Source: Glycomyces harbinensis
Lineage (GTDB): Bacteria > Actinomycetota > Actinomycetes > Mycobacteriales > Micromonosporaceae
Direction of reading: 5' to 3'
DNA: 64,000 nucleotides
NCBI RefSeq assembly: GCF_900101745.1
Contig: NZ_FNAD01000003.1
Span: 401,079-465,078 of the forward strand
Positions within the stretch are counted from its first letter, which is position 1. The number at the start of each line of letters is the position of its first letter. Position numbers and translations under genes: made by a program. Of the stretch, positions 43,494-51,639 are shown in pieces. The notes under the pieces are model-generated. The model was not told the DNA's origin, made no database searches, and saw only the letters and a program-made list of their open reading frames with translations.

Positions 43494-46400
43494 ATGACCC
43501 AGACCGAGACGTTCCCCGACGAAGACCAACTCCGGCTCCCCGCGCGATGGCGCCGGCACGTGATGCCCCGCCGCGGCCGCGACTTCGCGAACACCGACCT
43601 CGACACCGCGGTCGATCCGGCCGCGTCCGAGGCCGTGGCCCTGCGGATCGCCGAATTGCGGCCGCTGATCGAGGAGGAGTTCCTCAAACGGGACGAGAAG
43701 GTCTACCGCCCCGCGGTGGCCGCCCGCCTCCGGGGACTGGCGGACCCGGTCGGGGCCGCCGCCCTGATGCACCTGCTGGACAGCACCGAGACGAACAGCC
43801 TCGGATACAACCACACGATCACCGCCGCGGCCCGCCTGCGGCACCTCGACGCCTGGATCGCCGACCACGGCCTCGCCTTCGCCGCCGTCGCCGTCCTCGA
43901 GTCGGCGATGATCTACCACTCGACGTACTACCGCGACGGCCGCCTCGTCACCATCGGGCGCATCGGCACCCACTCCGAACTGCAGGAAACCGAAGGCTGG
44001 CGACTGGCGCAGCCGGCGGTCAACCGCGTCCGCTCGCTCCTGGCCGCGGCGCCCGAAGCCGAGTACCGGGAGGCCGTCGCGGCGGTCGACGCCCGCCGCA
44101 CCGATCTGCAGCGGCGCATCGGCGCGGCGATCCTCATGCCGGACGAGGCCGACTGGGCCGAGGAGGCCGTGACGGCGTCCATCGGGTACATCGCGAAATA
44201 CCGCATGGACGATTGGATGCGCTGGTCGATCTTGGCGGACCCGCGGCACCTGCATCTCGTAGAACAGCGCGGCTTCGTCCACGGCGACATCAGCGACCGC
44301 ACACTCGCACCGTTGGTGGAAGGCCTCGGGACCGCCGTGCTCCCGCTGCTGACCCGCGTCATGGACCACATGTTCGCGCGGATGTCCAAACCCGCCCGCG
44401 CCGCCCTCATGACCGCGATCGGCCTGCTCCCCTCCGACGAGGCCGTCGCCTACCTGGTCGACAAGCTGGAACTGCCCGGCGCGCTCAACGCCGTGACCGC
44501 GACCGCCGCACGGTTCCCGGTGCGCACGCTCCGCGTCGTCGCCGCCCGCGTCGAGACCGCCGAACCCGCCGCGCGGGAACGACTCGCGGGCCTCGTCAAG
44601 TCCTCCCCGGCACTGGCCGACGCGCTGGACCGAACCGACGACGCGACCCGCCGGGCGATCGCGGCGCTCACCGCATCGCCCGACGAGCTGCCCGCCGCAC
44701 CCGCCGGCGCGCTGCCGCCGCTGCTGGTCGACCCGGTCTGGAAGCGCAAGCGCCGCAAGCAAGAACGGCCCGTGATCGAAGGCCTGGCGCCCGCGCTCGA
44801 GACCCGCCTCGTCTGGGACGACCCCGAAGAGGAGCGGCGCTGGGCGACCCTGCGCGACCACGACCCGTACACGAGCTTCGGGGAGAAGCAGGAGGCCCGA
44901 GTGCTCGCGCGCCTCGAGGAGCACGGCGACATCCTCGACGCGGCGATCCTCTTCGCCTGGGCGCGTCTCGAGTTCGTCCAGCCGCTGCTGGAGCGGTGGG
45001 ACGGCACCGCCCGCTACACCGGCATCGCGGAACTCCAGCGGATCCTCGGCCGGTTCGGACCGCCGGTCGCCGACCGCGTCGTCGCCCTTCTCAAAGGCCG
45101 CCCCGCGCTCGCCGAAGCGGTCATGCCGATCCAGAGCCTCGCGGCCGCCAGGCTCGCCGCAGACTGGCTCACGCGCTCCAAGTCCGTGGCGCCCATCGCG
45201 AAACGCTGGCTGGCCCGGCACACCGCCGCGGCCGCGCACCTGCTCGTCCCCGACGCCCTGGGCCCCGACGCCGCCGCCCGCCGCGCCGCGACCACGACGC
45301 TGCGGTACCTGATCCTTACCCACGGCGCCGAACCGGTGGCCCACGCCGCCAAGGAATACGGTGACGCCGCCGCTGCGGCGATCGACGCGCTCATCGCCGC
45401 CGACCCGCTCGACCCGCTCGACGCCAAGATCCCCAAACCGCCGGCGTGGGCCGCGCCGAACATGCTGCCGCAGATCCTCCTCGAAGGACGCGAGGCCGCG
45501 CTGCCGGCCGAGGCAGTGAGCCACGTGACCACCGTGCTCGCCCTCGACAGCCCCGAGTTCCCCTACGCCGGCGTCGAAGTCGTCGCCGAGGCCTGCGACC
45601 GGGCCTCGCTCACGCGGTTCTCCTGGGCGCTGTTCGAACTGTGGACCGCCGTCGGCTCGCCCGCCAAGGACCGGTGGGCCTTCACGCAGCTCGCGCGCTT
45701 CGCCGACGACGACACCGTCGCCGAACTCGCCGCGCTGATCCGCCGCTGGCCCGGCGACGGCCAGCACAAGCGGGCCGTCACCGGCCTGGAGGTCCTGGGC
45801 GACATCGGCACCGAGACCTCCCTGCGCGCGCTCCACGTGATCTCCAGGAAGGTGCGCTTCAAGGCGCTGAAACTGGAGGCCGGCAAGCAGATCGAGACGG
45901 TCGCCGAGCGCCTCGGCCTCACCACCGAACAGCTCGCCGACCGGCTCGTGCCCGACTTCGGGCTCGACGGCGACACGAGCCTCGTCCTCGCCTACGGGCC
46001 GCGGCGGTTCACCGTCGCCTTCGACGAGCAGCTGAAGCCGGTCGTGTCCGATGAGGACGGCAAGCCGCTCAGGAGCCTGCCCAGGCCGAACGCGGACGAC
46101 GACGCCGCGCTCGCCGACGCCGCGTACGAGCGCTTCGCGCAGCTGAAGCGGGACCTGCGCACGGTCGCGAAGGAGCAGGTGCGCCGGCTCGAGCACGCCA
46201 TGGTCGCGGAACGCTCCTGGACGGTGCCCGAGTTCCAGGAGTTCTTCACCGACCATCCGCTCATGCGCCATCTCGCCCGGCGCCTGGTGTGGCTGGCCGA
46301 GTCCGGCGGCGAGCCGTCCGGTTTCCGCATCGCCGAGGACGGGACCTTCACCGACGCCGCCGACGACCGGTTCGACCTGCCCGGCGACGCGCGAGTCCGC

Positions 46401-46871
46401 CTGGCGCACCCGCTGCGGCTCGGCGACCGGCTCGCCGCCTGGGCCGAGATCTTCGCCGACTACGAACTCCTGCAACCCTTCTCGCAGCTCTCGCGCCCGA
46501 TCCTGGGCTTCACCGAGGAGGAGCTGCGCACCGGCCGCGTCACCCGCTTCGACGGCGCGACGCTCAAGTCCGGGAGCGTCCTCGGCCTGGCCCAATGGGG
46601 TTGGCGCCGCGGTCCCTCCAACAGCTGGTGGGTCGAACCGGGCTTCCACCGCCCGCTCCCGGCGGGAGGGTTCGTCGTGGTCGGCCTCGATCCGGGCATC
46701 GACAGCTATGAAGGCAGGGTCGACGGCGCGAAGATCCAGACCGTCAGCTCGGTGCATCTGTCCGAGGACGCGGACTACACCGCGCTCGGCGAAGGCGGGG
46801 ACCACCCGAGGGACATCGACCCGCTGACCGCCTCCGAAGTCCTCGGCGCGCTCGCCCGCATCACCGCATAG
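43494..46871 (+). CDS. Large DUF4132/MolR-like protein
   Basis: A 1125-residue cytosolic protein with no signal or membrane segment. Most of it is alpha-helical, HEAT-like repeat sequence (for example LADPVGAAALMHLLDSTE, LEVLGDIGTETSLRALHVIS). The C-terminal third holds the DUF4132 part: RLGLTTEQLADRLVPDFGLD, GPRRFTVAFDEQLKPVV, then HPLMRHLARRLVWLAESGG and LAQWGWRRGPSNSWW. MolR-type proteins have this architecture; their role is poorly defined. I start at ATG 43494 (MTQTETFPDED) rather than 43464. It is a single-gene unit followed by an inverted-repeat element. Confidence 0.85.
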   Translation: MTQTETFPDEDQLRLPARWRRHVMPRRGRDFANTDLDTAVDPAASEAVALRIAELRPLIEEEFLKRDEKVYRPAVAARLRGLADPVGAAALMHLLDSTETNSLGYNHTITAAARLRHLDAWIADHGLAFAAVAVLESAMIYHSTYYRDGRLVTIGRIGTHSELQETEGWRLAQPAVNRVRSLLAAAPEAEYREAVAAVDARRTDLQRRIGAAILMPDEADWAEEAVTASIGYIAKYRMDDWMRWSILADPRHLHLVEQRGFVHGDISDRTLAPLVEGLGTAVLPLLTRVMDHMFARMSKPARAALMTAIGLLPSDEAVAYLVDKLELPGALNAVTATAARFPVRTLRVVAARVETAEPAARERLAGLVKSSPALADALDRTDDATRRAIAALTASPDELPAAPAGALPPLLVDPVWKRKRRKQERPVIEGLAPALETRLVWDDPEEERRWATLRDHDPYTSFGEKQEARVLARLEEHGDILDAAILFAWARLEFVQPLLERWDGTARYTGIAELQRILGRFGPPVADRVVALLKGRPALAEAVMPIQSLAAARLAADWLTRSKSVAPIAKRWLARHTAAAAHLLVPDALGPDAAARRAATTTLRYLILTHGAEPVAHAAKEYGDAAAAAIDALIAADPLDPLDAKIPKPPAWAAPNMLPQILLEGREAALPAEAVSHVTTVLALDSPEFPYAGVEVVAEACDRASLTRFSWALFELWTAVGSPAKDRWAFTQLARFADDDTVAELAALIRRWPGDGQHKRAVTGLEVLGDIGTETSLRALHVISRKVRFKALKLEAGKQIETVAERLGLTTEQLADRLVPDFGLDGDTSLVLAYGPRRFTVAFDEQLKPVVSDEDGKPLRSLPRPNADDDAALADAAYERFAQLKRDLRTVAKEQVRRLEHAMVAERSWTVPEFQEFFTDHPLMRHLARRLVWLAESGGEPSGFRIAEDGTFTDAADDRFDLPGDARVRLAHPLRLGDRLAAWAEIFADYELLQPFSQLSRPILGFTEEELRTGRVTRFDGATLKSGSVLGLAQWGWRRGPSNSWWVEPGFHRPLPAGGFVVVGLDPGIDSYEGRVDGAKIQTVSSVHLSEDADYTALGEGGDHPRDIDPLTASEVLGALARITA

Positions 46872-46878
46872 GCGACCG

Positions 46879-47059
46879 CCAGGGCCTGTTCCCGAACCCC
46901 CGGCGAGGCGGTGTCCGAGGCCATCGGGTCGCTCGCCGCGTTCACGGCTCGCGAGCTTCGCCGAAGCCGCGGAAAGGCCTTCGCGCATGGAGGCCCCTCC
47001 GCGGCGAGCGGGCCGATGGACCGGACGGCGACCGGCAGCGGTCCGTGAACAGGCCCTGG
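46879..47059. repeat. Small inverted-repeat element (MITE-like)
   Basis: The ends match as terminal inverted repeats: CCAGGGCCTGTTC at 46879-46891 and its complement GAACAGGCCCTGG at 47047-47059, with the similarity continuing inward (19 of 22 positions). The 181-base unit contains no gene and has short internal stems. No clear target duplication is visible. The layout suggests a miniature transposable element, or else a large structured terminator after the DUF4132 gene. Confidence 0.45.
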
Positions 47060-47117
47060 GCGGTCCGAGACCGACCGCCCGAGCCGGCAGACGGCTCGAC
47101 GGCTCGACGGCAGTACT

Positions 47118-47138
47118 CTAGCTTGCTAGCATTCTAGC
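47118..47138 (+). promoter_or_regulatory. Three CTAGC repeats at 8-base spacing (RHH operator)
   Basis: CTAGC occurs at 47118, 47126 and 47134, exactly 8 bases apart, just before the RHH gene. Tandem short repeats are typical binding sites for ribbon-helix-helix repressors. A -10-like TACTCT (47114-47119) overlaps the first copy. Confidence 0.6.
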
Positions 47139-47139
47139 C

Positions 47140-47301
47140 ATGGAGGCGAAACGCCAGTTCAACATCTACCTGCCCGCCGACCTGGTGCAGCGGGTGAAGC
47201 ACGCGTCGGTCGACGCCGACCTGTCGCTGTCGGTGTTCGTCGAGCGCGCGCTCGAAGAGCACCTTCGGCGCCTCGCCGATGACAAGGAGGGCTCGTCATG
47301 A
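47140..47301 (+). CDS. CopG/Arc-type ribbon-helix-helix protein
   Basis: A 53-residue protein: MEAKRQFNIYLPADLVQRVK, then HASVDADLSLSVFVERALEE and a short tail. The pattern of an alternating beta strand (QFNIYLP) followed by two helices is a ribbon-helix-helix DNA-binding fold. It was found by reading the gap before the VOC gene. Its stop overlaps the next ATG (ATGA), and AAGGAGG inside its end serves that gene. It probably represses its own operon through the CTAGC repeats. A toxin partner is not seen; the partners are a VOC protein and an MFS pump. Confidence 0.85.
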   Translation: MEAKRQFNIYLPADLVQRVKHASVDADLSLSVFVERALEEHLRRLADDKEGSS

Positions 47302-47645
47302 AGGCGACGCCGATCCGCTACAGCGCCGACGTCGAGGCGACGACACGGTTCTTCACCGCCCTCGGCCTGGACGTCGACGCGGTCTCCCGGCCCGGTTCCT
47401 GGGTCGAGCTCGCCGCCGACGCGGGCACGGTCGCGGTCCACCGGGCCGCACCGGGTGACGAGGGCCGGTGCGAACTCGCCTTCGAGGCCGACGAACCGCT
47501 GGAGGCGGTCGCCGAGCGGCTGCGCGCCGCCGGATTCGACCCCGGCCCGGTGATCGACGAGAGTCACGGCCGGTCGATCCGCGTGCAGGATCCGGACGGC
47601 GTGTGGGTCCAGATCAACCGGAACGACCGCCGGCTCTTCACGTGA
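47298..47645 (+). CDS. VOC family (glyoxalase/bleomycin-resistance-like) protein
   Basis: A 115-residue vicinal-oxygen-chelate fold protein. It shows YSADVEATTRFFTALGLDVD, WVELAADAGTVAVHRA, CELAFEADEPLEAVAERLRA and SIRVQDPDGVWVQINRND. It may bind or modify a small molecule; dimeric family members sequester antibiotics or act as metal-dependent lyases or dioxygenases. The operon position between an RHH regulator and an MFS transporter favours a resistance or detoxification role, which is inference. It is coupled at both ends by stop-start overlaps. Confidence 0.88.
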   Translation: MKATPIRYSADVEATTRFFTALGLDVDAVSRPGSWVELAADAGTVAVHRAAPGDEGRCELAFEADEPLEAVAERLRAAGFDPGPVIDESHGRSIRVQDPDGVWVQINRNDRRLFT

Positions 47646-48946
47646 GCGCCGCGCCGACCCGGGCACCGAACGCCGGCCTGCTCGCGGTCGGCATCGTCGC
47701 CCTGGAGTTCGGCGCCGCCGTCACCAGCTTCGTCGCCGGGACCCTCCTGCCGATCGTCGCCGACGACCTCGACGCCCGCGCCCGGCTCAGCCTGCTCCTG
47801 GCCGGACCGACCCTCGGGCTGTTCCTCGCGCTGCCCCTCGCCGGCGGCGTCCTCGCCCGGCTCGGGTCCCGCGCCACCCTCGCCGCCGGATTCACCGCGT
47901 ACCTCGGCGGACTCGCCATCGCCGCTACCGCGACCACCGCGTGGCAGTTCGGCCTCGGCCAGTTCGCCACCGGCCTCGCGAGCGGTCTGCTCGCCGTCTT
48001 CGGCGTCAGCTCGGCAATCCGCCATCTGGACGAGCGCCTGCGGGCGCGCGTCGTGGCCGCCTCGTCGGCCATGTGGGTGCTGCCCGCGCTGGTGGGCCCG
48101 GCCGCGACGCTGGCCGTCGAACACGTCGCGGGATGGCGGTGGGCGCTGCTGCTCCCGCTGCCGTTCCTCCTGTTCGGACGGACGCTGATCCTGCGGGCGA
48201 TACGCGGCGAGGCCCCGCGATTCGACGCCCGGCGGCCGGTCCTGCGCACACTGCTCGTACCGCTCGGCGCGGCGCTGGTGGTCATCGGATCCCAAAGGCC
48301 CGCAATGGTGGTCGTCGGCACGCTGCTCGCGGTGGCGGGGATCGCCGCGATCATGCCCGCCGGGACGATGCGGCTGCGACCGGGCGCCCCGGCGGCCCTC
48401 GCCGCGCTGATCCTCTTCGGCTTCGGGTACTTCGGCGCCGGAGGCCTGATCACGATCCTGCTGACCGACGGCTACGGGACGAGCGTCGGCCGCGCCGCGG
48501 CGGTCCTCAGCGCCGCCGCCGTCGCCTGGGGCCTCACGGGCATCGCGGCCGCGAAGCTGAACGGCCGGGGCGTCGGACGCCGCGCGCTCGCAGCCACGGG
48601 CATGAGCCTGGCGGCCCTCGGGCCCGCCGTCCTCGCGGTGCTCCTGGTTTTCCACCCCTCGTTCCCGGCCGCCCTGGTCGTCTGGGCCGCAACCGGTGTC
48701 GGTGTCGGCCTCGCCTATCCGGCGCTCTACGTGATCGCGACCGCCGGGTCGAGCGGACTGGGAGCCGCCGAACTCGCGGCGGCCGTGATCACCTCGGAGA
48801 CGGCCGGAGGGCTCCTTGGCCAGGTGGTCGGCGGCGCGATCGTCTCGACCGGCGACGGCGGCCTCCTCGCGGCATACGTGCTGTTCGCCGCCGCTCTCGG
48901 CCTGGCGGTCGTCGCGAGCGCCCGCACAGCGGCGCCCGAGTCCTGA
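47642..48946 (+). CDS. MFS transporter
   Basis: A 434-residue major facilitator with 12 predicted membrane helices; the first begins LLAVGIVALEFGAAVTSFVA. GTG 47642 overlaps the stop of the VOC gene, so the frame before it is a shadow. The segment LARLGSRATLAAGFTAYLGG matches the loop 2-3 region of drug-type MFS proteins, though the GRxxGR motif is reduced. With the RHH and VOC genes it forms a three-gene coupled unit, probably for export of a toxic compound. Confidence 0.88.
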   Translation: MSAAPTRAPNAGLLAVGIVALEFGAAVTSFVAGTLLPIVADDLDARARLSLLLAGPTLGLFLALPLAGGVLARLGSRATLAAGFTAYLGGLAIAATATTAWQFGLGQFATGLASGLLAVFGVSSAIRHLDERLRARVVAASSAMWVLPALVGPAATLAVEHVAGWRWALLLPLPFLLFGRTLILRAIRGEAPRFDARRPVLRTLLVPLGAALVVIGSQRPAMVVVGTLLAVAGIAAIMPAGTMRLRPGAPAALAALILFGFGYFGAGGLITILLTDGYGTSVGRAAAVLSAAAVAWGLTGIAAAKLNGRGVGRRALAATGMSLAALGPAVLAVLLVFHPSFPAALVVWAATGVGVGLAYPALYVIATAGSSGLGAAELAAAVITSETAGGLLGQVVGGAIVSTGDGGLLAAYVLFAAALGLAVVASARTAAPES

Positions 48947-49235
48947 GCGGACGCGGCTGCGCGGGCCGGTCCGACTGCGGTTCAAAGCGATCCGATGCCC
49001 CAATGTGTCCGCATCGAGCGCGAATGCCGCGGTGTTAGCGATCGCTACGAGCACCCGAACCCCGGGCCGGTGCGGGCGCGCGGGCCGATGCGCCTGCGGC
49101 GCAACACGGTCCGACTCCGCACTGACTGCACGCGCCGCGCGCTCCTCGTCGCGAACCCGCCGCCTGCAGGTCCGTTCACCGCTCGACGCCGTGCGGAAGC
49201 ACCGGGGCCGAGCTCGTCGCTTCGACCGCCTTGGT
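48947..49235. other. Gap between MFS and LacI genes
   Basis: A 289-base convergent gap with no gene. It contains a perfect 12-base palindrome, TAGCGATCGCTA (49036-49047), and two similar GGTCCGACT segments near 48966 and 49109. No hairpin terminator is clear. Confidence 0.35.
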
Positions 49236-50231
49236 TCAGCGCACGATGAGCTGCGGCTCCACCAATAGGCCCACCGGGGCCGGCGGGTGCGAGATCCGGC
49301 GCTCCTCGGGGCCCATGAGCATGTCGAGCAGGCCCGCGGCCACGCGCTCGGGCAGCTGCTCGACGCTGGAGATGCCCAGCGCCTCGGCCGCCGCCGTGTT
49401 GTCGAACCCGACGATGCGCAGGCCGGGCCTGCCCGCCTCCACCGCTGCCAGGTGCGCGCCGATCGCCAGCGCGTCGCTCGCGCACACGATGCCGTCCACG
49501 GCGTCGTCCTTGAGCAGCGTCCGGATCGCCCCTTGCGCCTGGGCCACGCCGTCTTCGCTCGAGATACGCGGCGCCGCTCGGTCGCCCGATCCCGCCGCCA
49601 TCGCCTCGCGCCAGCCCCGCTCGCGGTCGTCGCCGGTCTCCGAATCCGGCGGCCAGCCCAGGAACGCGACGCGCGGTCCGGCGTCGCCGAGCAGGTACGC
49701 GGTCGCGGCGCGCGTGCCGGCGGCGCCGTCGATGTCGACCCACGGGTGGCTCGCCTCCGCGGGATCCTCGGTGCCCCAAGGCCGTCCGAACGCGGCGAAC
49801 GGCATGTCGCGCTCGCGCAGCCGCTCGGCCCGGCGGTCGTCGCGGGAGGTGCCGGTGAGGATGATCGCGTCGACCTCGCCGCCGTCGGCCAGCTCGTTGA
49901 TGTGGCGCAGCTCCTCGTCGACGGTCCGCGCGGCGTACAGGAGCACCCGCAGGCCGCGCGTCGCGGCGTGCTCGGTGAGGGCGTGCACGAAGCGGTCGAG
50001 GACGACGCCGGAGACGCCGCCGGAGTAGGCGTCGAGCCGGACGCCGATGGTCGAGGTCCGCTGGGTCCGCAGCCGCCGGGCCACCGCGTTCGGCGCGTAC
50101 CCGAGTGCGGTGATCGCGGCGTCGACCTTCTCGCGGGTGGGTTCGCGGACCTTCGCGGGCGCGTTGATCACGTTGCTGACGGTCTGGCGCGAGACGCCTG
50201 CCCGGCGCGCGACGTCCTCGATCGTCACCAT
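49236..50231 (-). CDS. LacI family transcriptional regulator
   Basis: A 331-residue LacI-type repressor. The N-terminal helix-turn-helix and hinge are VTIEDVARRAGVSRQTVSNV, INAPAKVREPTREKV and LGYAPNAVARRL. The rest is a periplasmic-binding-protein-like effector domain (IGVRLDAYSGGVSGVVLDRF, CASDALAIGAHLAAVEAG). I start at ATG 50231, with AAGGA 7 bases upstream; GTG 50252 also has a site. It is divergent from a sugar ABC operon, and central-CG palindromes lie between, so it almost certainly regulates that operon in response to a sugar. Confidence 0.93.
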   Translation of the reverse strand: MVTIEDVARRAGVSRQTVSNVINAPAKVREPTREKVDAAITALGYAPNAVARRLRTQRTSTIGVRLDAYSGGVSGVVLDRFVHALTEHAATRGLRVLLYAARTVDEELRHINELADGGEVDAIILTGTSRDDRRAERLRERDMPFAAFGRPWGTEDPAEASHPWVDIDGAAGTRAATAYLLGDAGPRVAFLGWPPDSETGDDRERGWREAMAAGSGDRAAPRISSEDGVAQAQGAIRTLLKDDAVDGIVCASDALAIGAHLAAVEAGRPGLRIVGFDNTAAAEALGISSVEQLPERVAAGLLDMLMGPEERRISHPPAPVGLLVEPQLIVR

Positions 50232-50298
50232 TCGGCGATCCTTCACGACGCGGACTCCCTCGGGTACTTGACACGGACGTCCCGGGAATCTTAACGTA

Positions 50299-50370
50299 TG
50301 AACGTTCAAATAAAATTTGATCGATCAAAAATTTTGGCGATGCGATCAAATGCAGACGTGCGCGATCAAA
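50299..50370 (+). promoter_or_regulatory. LacI operator region with phased GATCAAA sites
   Basis: TGAACGTTCA (50299-50308) and TTTGATCGATCAAA (50316-50329) are perfect palindromes with central CG, 19 bases apart. GATCAAA recurs at 50323, 50344 and 50364, about two helical turns apart, the last directly before the ribosome site AAGGAGA. Confidence 0.65.
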
Positions 50371-50381
50371 GGAGATGCAGC

Positions 50382-51638
50382 GTGAAACCCACAGCACGCG
50401 CCGCGCTGGCGGCCGGGGGCACGGCCCTCGCCGCCGCGCTCGCCCTCACCGGCTGCGGTCAGGGCTTCGACGACACGACCGACGAGGACGCCTCGGGGGA
50501 GCTCTCCTCCTCCGACGACCCGCTGACGATCCTCTACGGCGCGAGCGGCGAAGCCGAGACGCAGGCCCTCGAAGCCGCGCTCGCGGCCTGGTCCGAGGAG
50601 TCCGGTGTGGAGGCCACCGCCGTGGCCGCGACGAACATGGACCAGGAGCTGTCGCAGGGCTTCGCCTCCGGCTCGCCCGCCGACCTGTTCTACCTCGCCC
50701 CCGAGGCCCTCGCGGGTTACGCCGCGAACGGCTCGCTCCGCCCGTACGGCGACGAACTGTCCAACAAGGACGACTTCTATCCGTCGCTGGTCCAGAACTT
50801 CACCGTGGACGACGAGTTCTACTGCGCGCCCAAGGACTTCTCGACCCTCGCGCTGGTGATCAACACCGAGATGTGGGCCGAAGCCGGGCTGACCGACGCC
50901 GACCTGCCCACCACCTGGGAGCAGCTGGACGCCGCCGCCGAGGCCCTCACGACCGACGACCGCGCCGGCCTGACCTTCGGCGCCGAGTACCAGCGCGTCG
51001 GCGCCTTCATGGCGCAGGCCGGCGGCCGCCTCGTCTCCGAGGACGGCGCCACCGCCGTGGCCGACTCGCCCGAGAACCTCGAGGGCCTGTCGTATGTCAA
51101 GTCGCACTTGGAGGACGGCACCTTCGCCTACGCCGCCGACCTCGGCGCCGGGTGGGGCGGCGAGGCCTTCGGCAAGGGGCTCGCGGCGATGACCGTCGAG
51201 GGCAACTGGGTCACCGGCGCCCTCTCGGCCGACTTCCCCGACGTGCAGTACCAGGTCGTGCCGCTCCCGGCCGGCCCCGCCGGGCCGGGCACCCTCCAGT
51301 TCACCAACTGCTGGGGCATGGCCGCCGACAGCCCGAACCAGCAGGCCGCGCTCGACCTCGTCGAGTACCTGACGAGCACCGAGCAGCAGCTCGCGTTCTC
51401 CGCGGCGTTCGGCCCGATGCCCTCGATCGAGTCGGCGGCCGACCAGTGGCGGACCGACAACCCCGACCTGGCCGCGTTCCTCGACGGCTCCGACCACGCC
51501 ACGGGCGTCCCGGTGAACGAGGGCGTCTCCGAGGTCGTCGCGGACATGAACTCGCAGCTGGAGTCGCTGGCGGGCACCGAACCCGAGGAGATCCTCGCGA
51601 CGGTGCAGAGCAACCTCGAGGCCGTGGTCGGCGGCTGA
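50382..51638 (+). CDS. Sugar ABC transporter substrate-binding lipoprotein
   Basis: A 418-residue CUT1-type binding lipoprotein. Start GTG 50382 with AAGGAG 8 bases upstream. The signal peptide is AALAAGGTALAAALALTGC, with the lipobox LTGC. The mature protein has LTILYGASGEAETQALEAAL, LFYLAPEALAGYAANGSL, APKDFSTLALVINTEMWAEA and MTVEGNWVTGAL, the usual maltose-type pattern. First gene of the LacI-linked operon; the glycosidase at the operon end suggests an alpha-glucan or other oligosaccharide. Confidence 0.93.
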   Translation: MKPTARAALAAGGTALAAALALTGCGQGFDDTTDEDASGELSSSDDPLTILYGASGEAETQALEAALAAWSEESGVEATAVAATNMDQELSQGFASGSPADLFYLAPEALAGYAANGSLRPYGDELSNKDDFYPSLVQNFTVDDEFYCAPKDFSTLALVINTEMWAEAGLTDADLPTTWEQLDAAAEALTTDDRAGLTFGAEYQRVGAFMAQAGGRLVSEDGATAVADSPENLEGLSYVKSHLEDGTFAYAADLGAGWGGEAFGKGLAAMTVEGNWVTGALSADFPDVQYQVVPLPAGPAGPGTLQFTNCWGMAADSPNQQAALDLVEYLTSTEQQLAFSAAFGPMPSIESAADQWRTDNPDLAAFLDGSDHATGVPVNEGVSEVVADMNSQLESLAGTEPEEILATVQSNLEAVVGG

Positions 51639-51639
51639 C

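Noticed and set aside
42840..46988. A 1382-codon reverse-strand open frame
   Set aside because: It mirrors the DUF4132 gene. The amino acid mix (Gly, Arg, Glu, no motifs) is that of an antisense shadow in GC-rich DNA, while the forward strand shows family features.
47093..47110. Short ACGGCTCG direct repeats before the RHH promoter
   Set aside because: Only two copies in GC-rich sequence with no dyad or link to a known site; likely chance.
49036..49047. TAGCGATCGCTA palindrome as a LacI operator
   Set aside because: Its centre is AT rather than CG, and it lies behind the 3' ends of both neighbours, away from any promoter.
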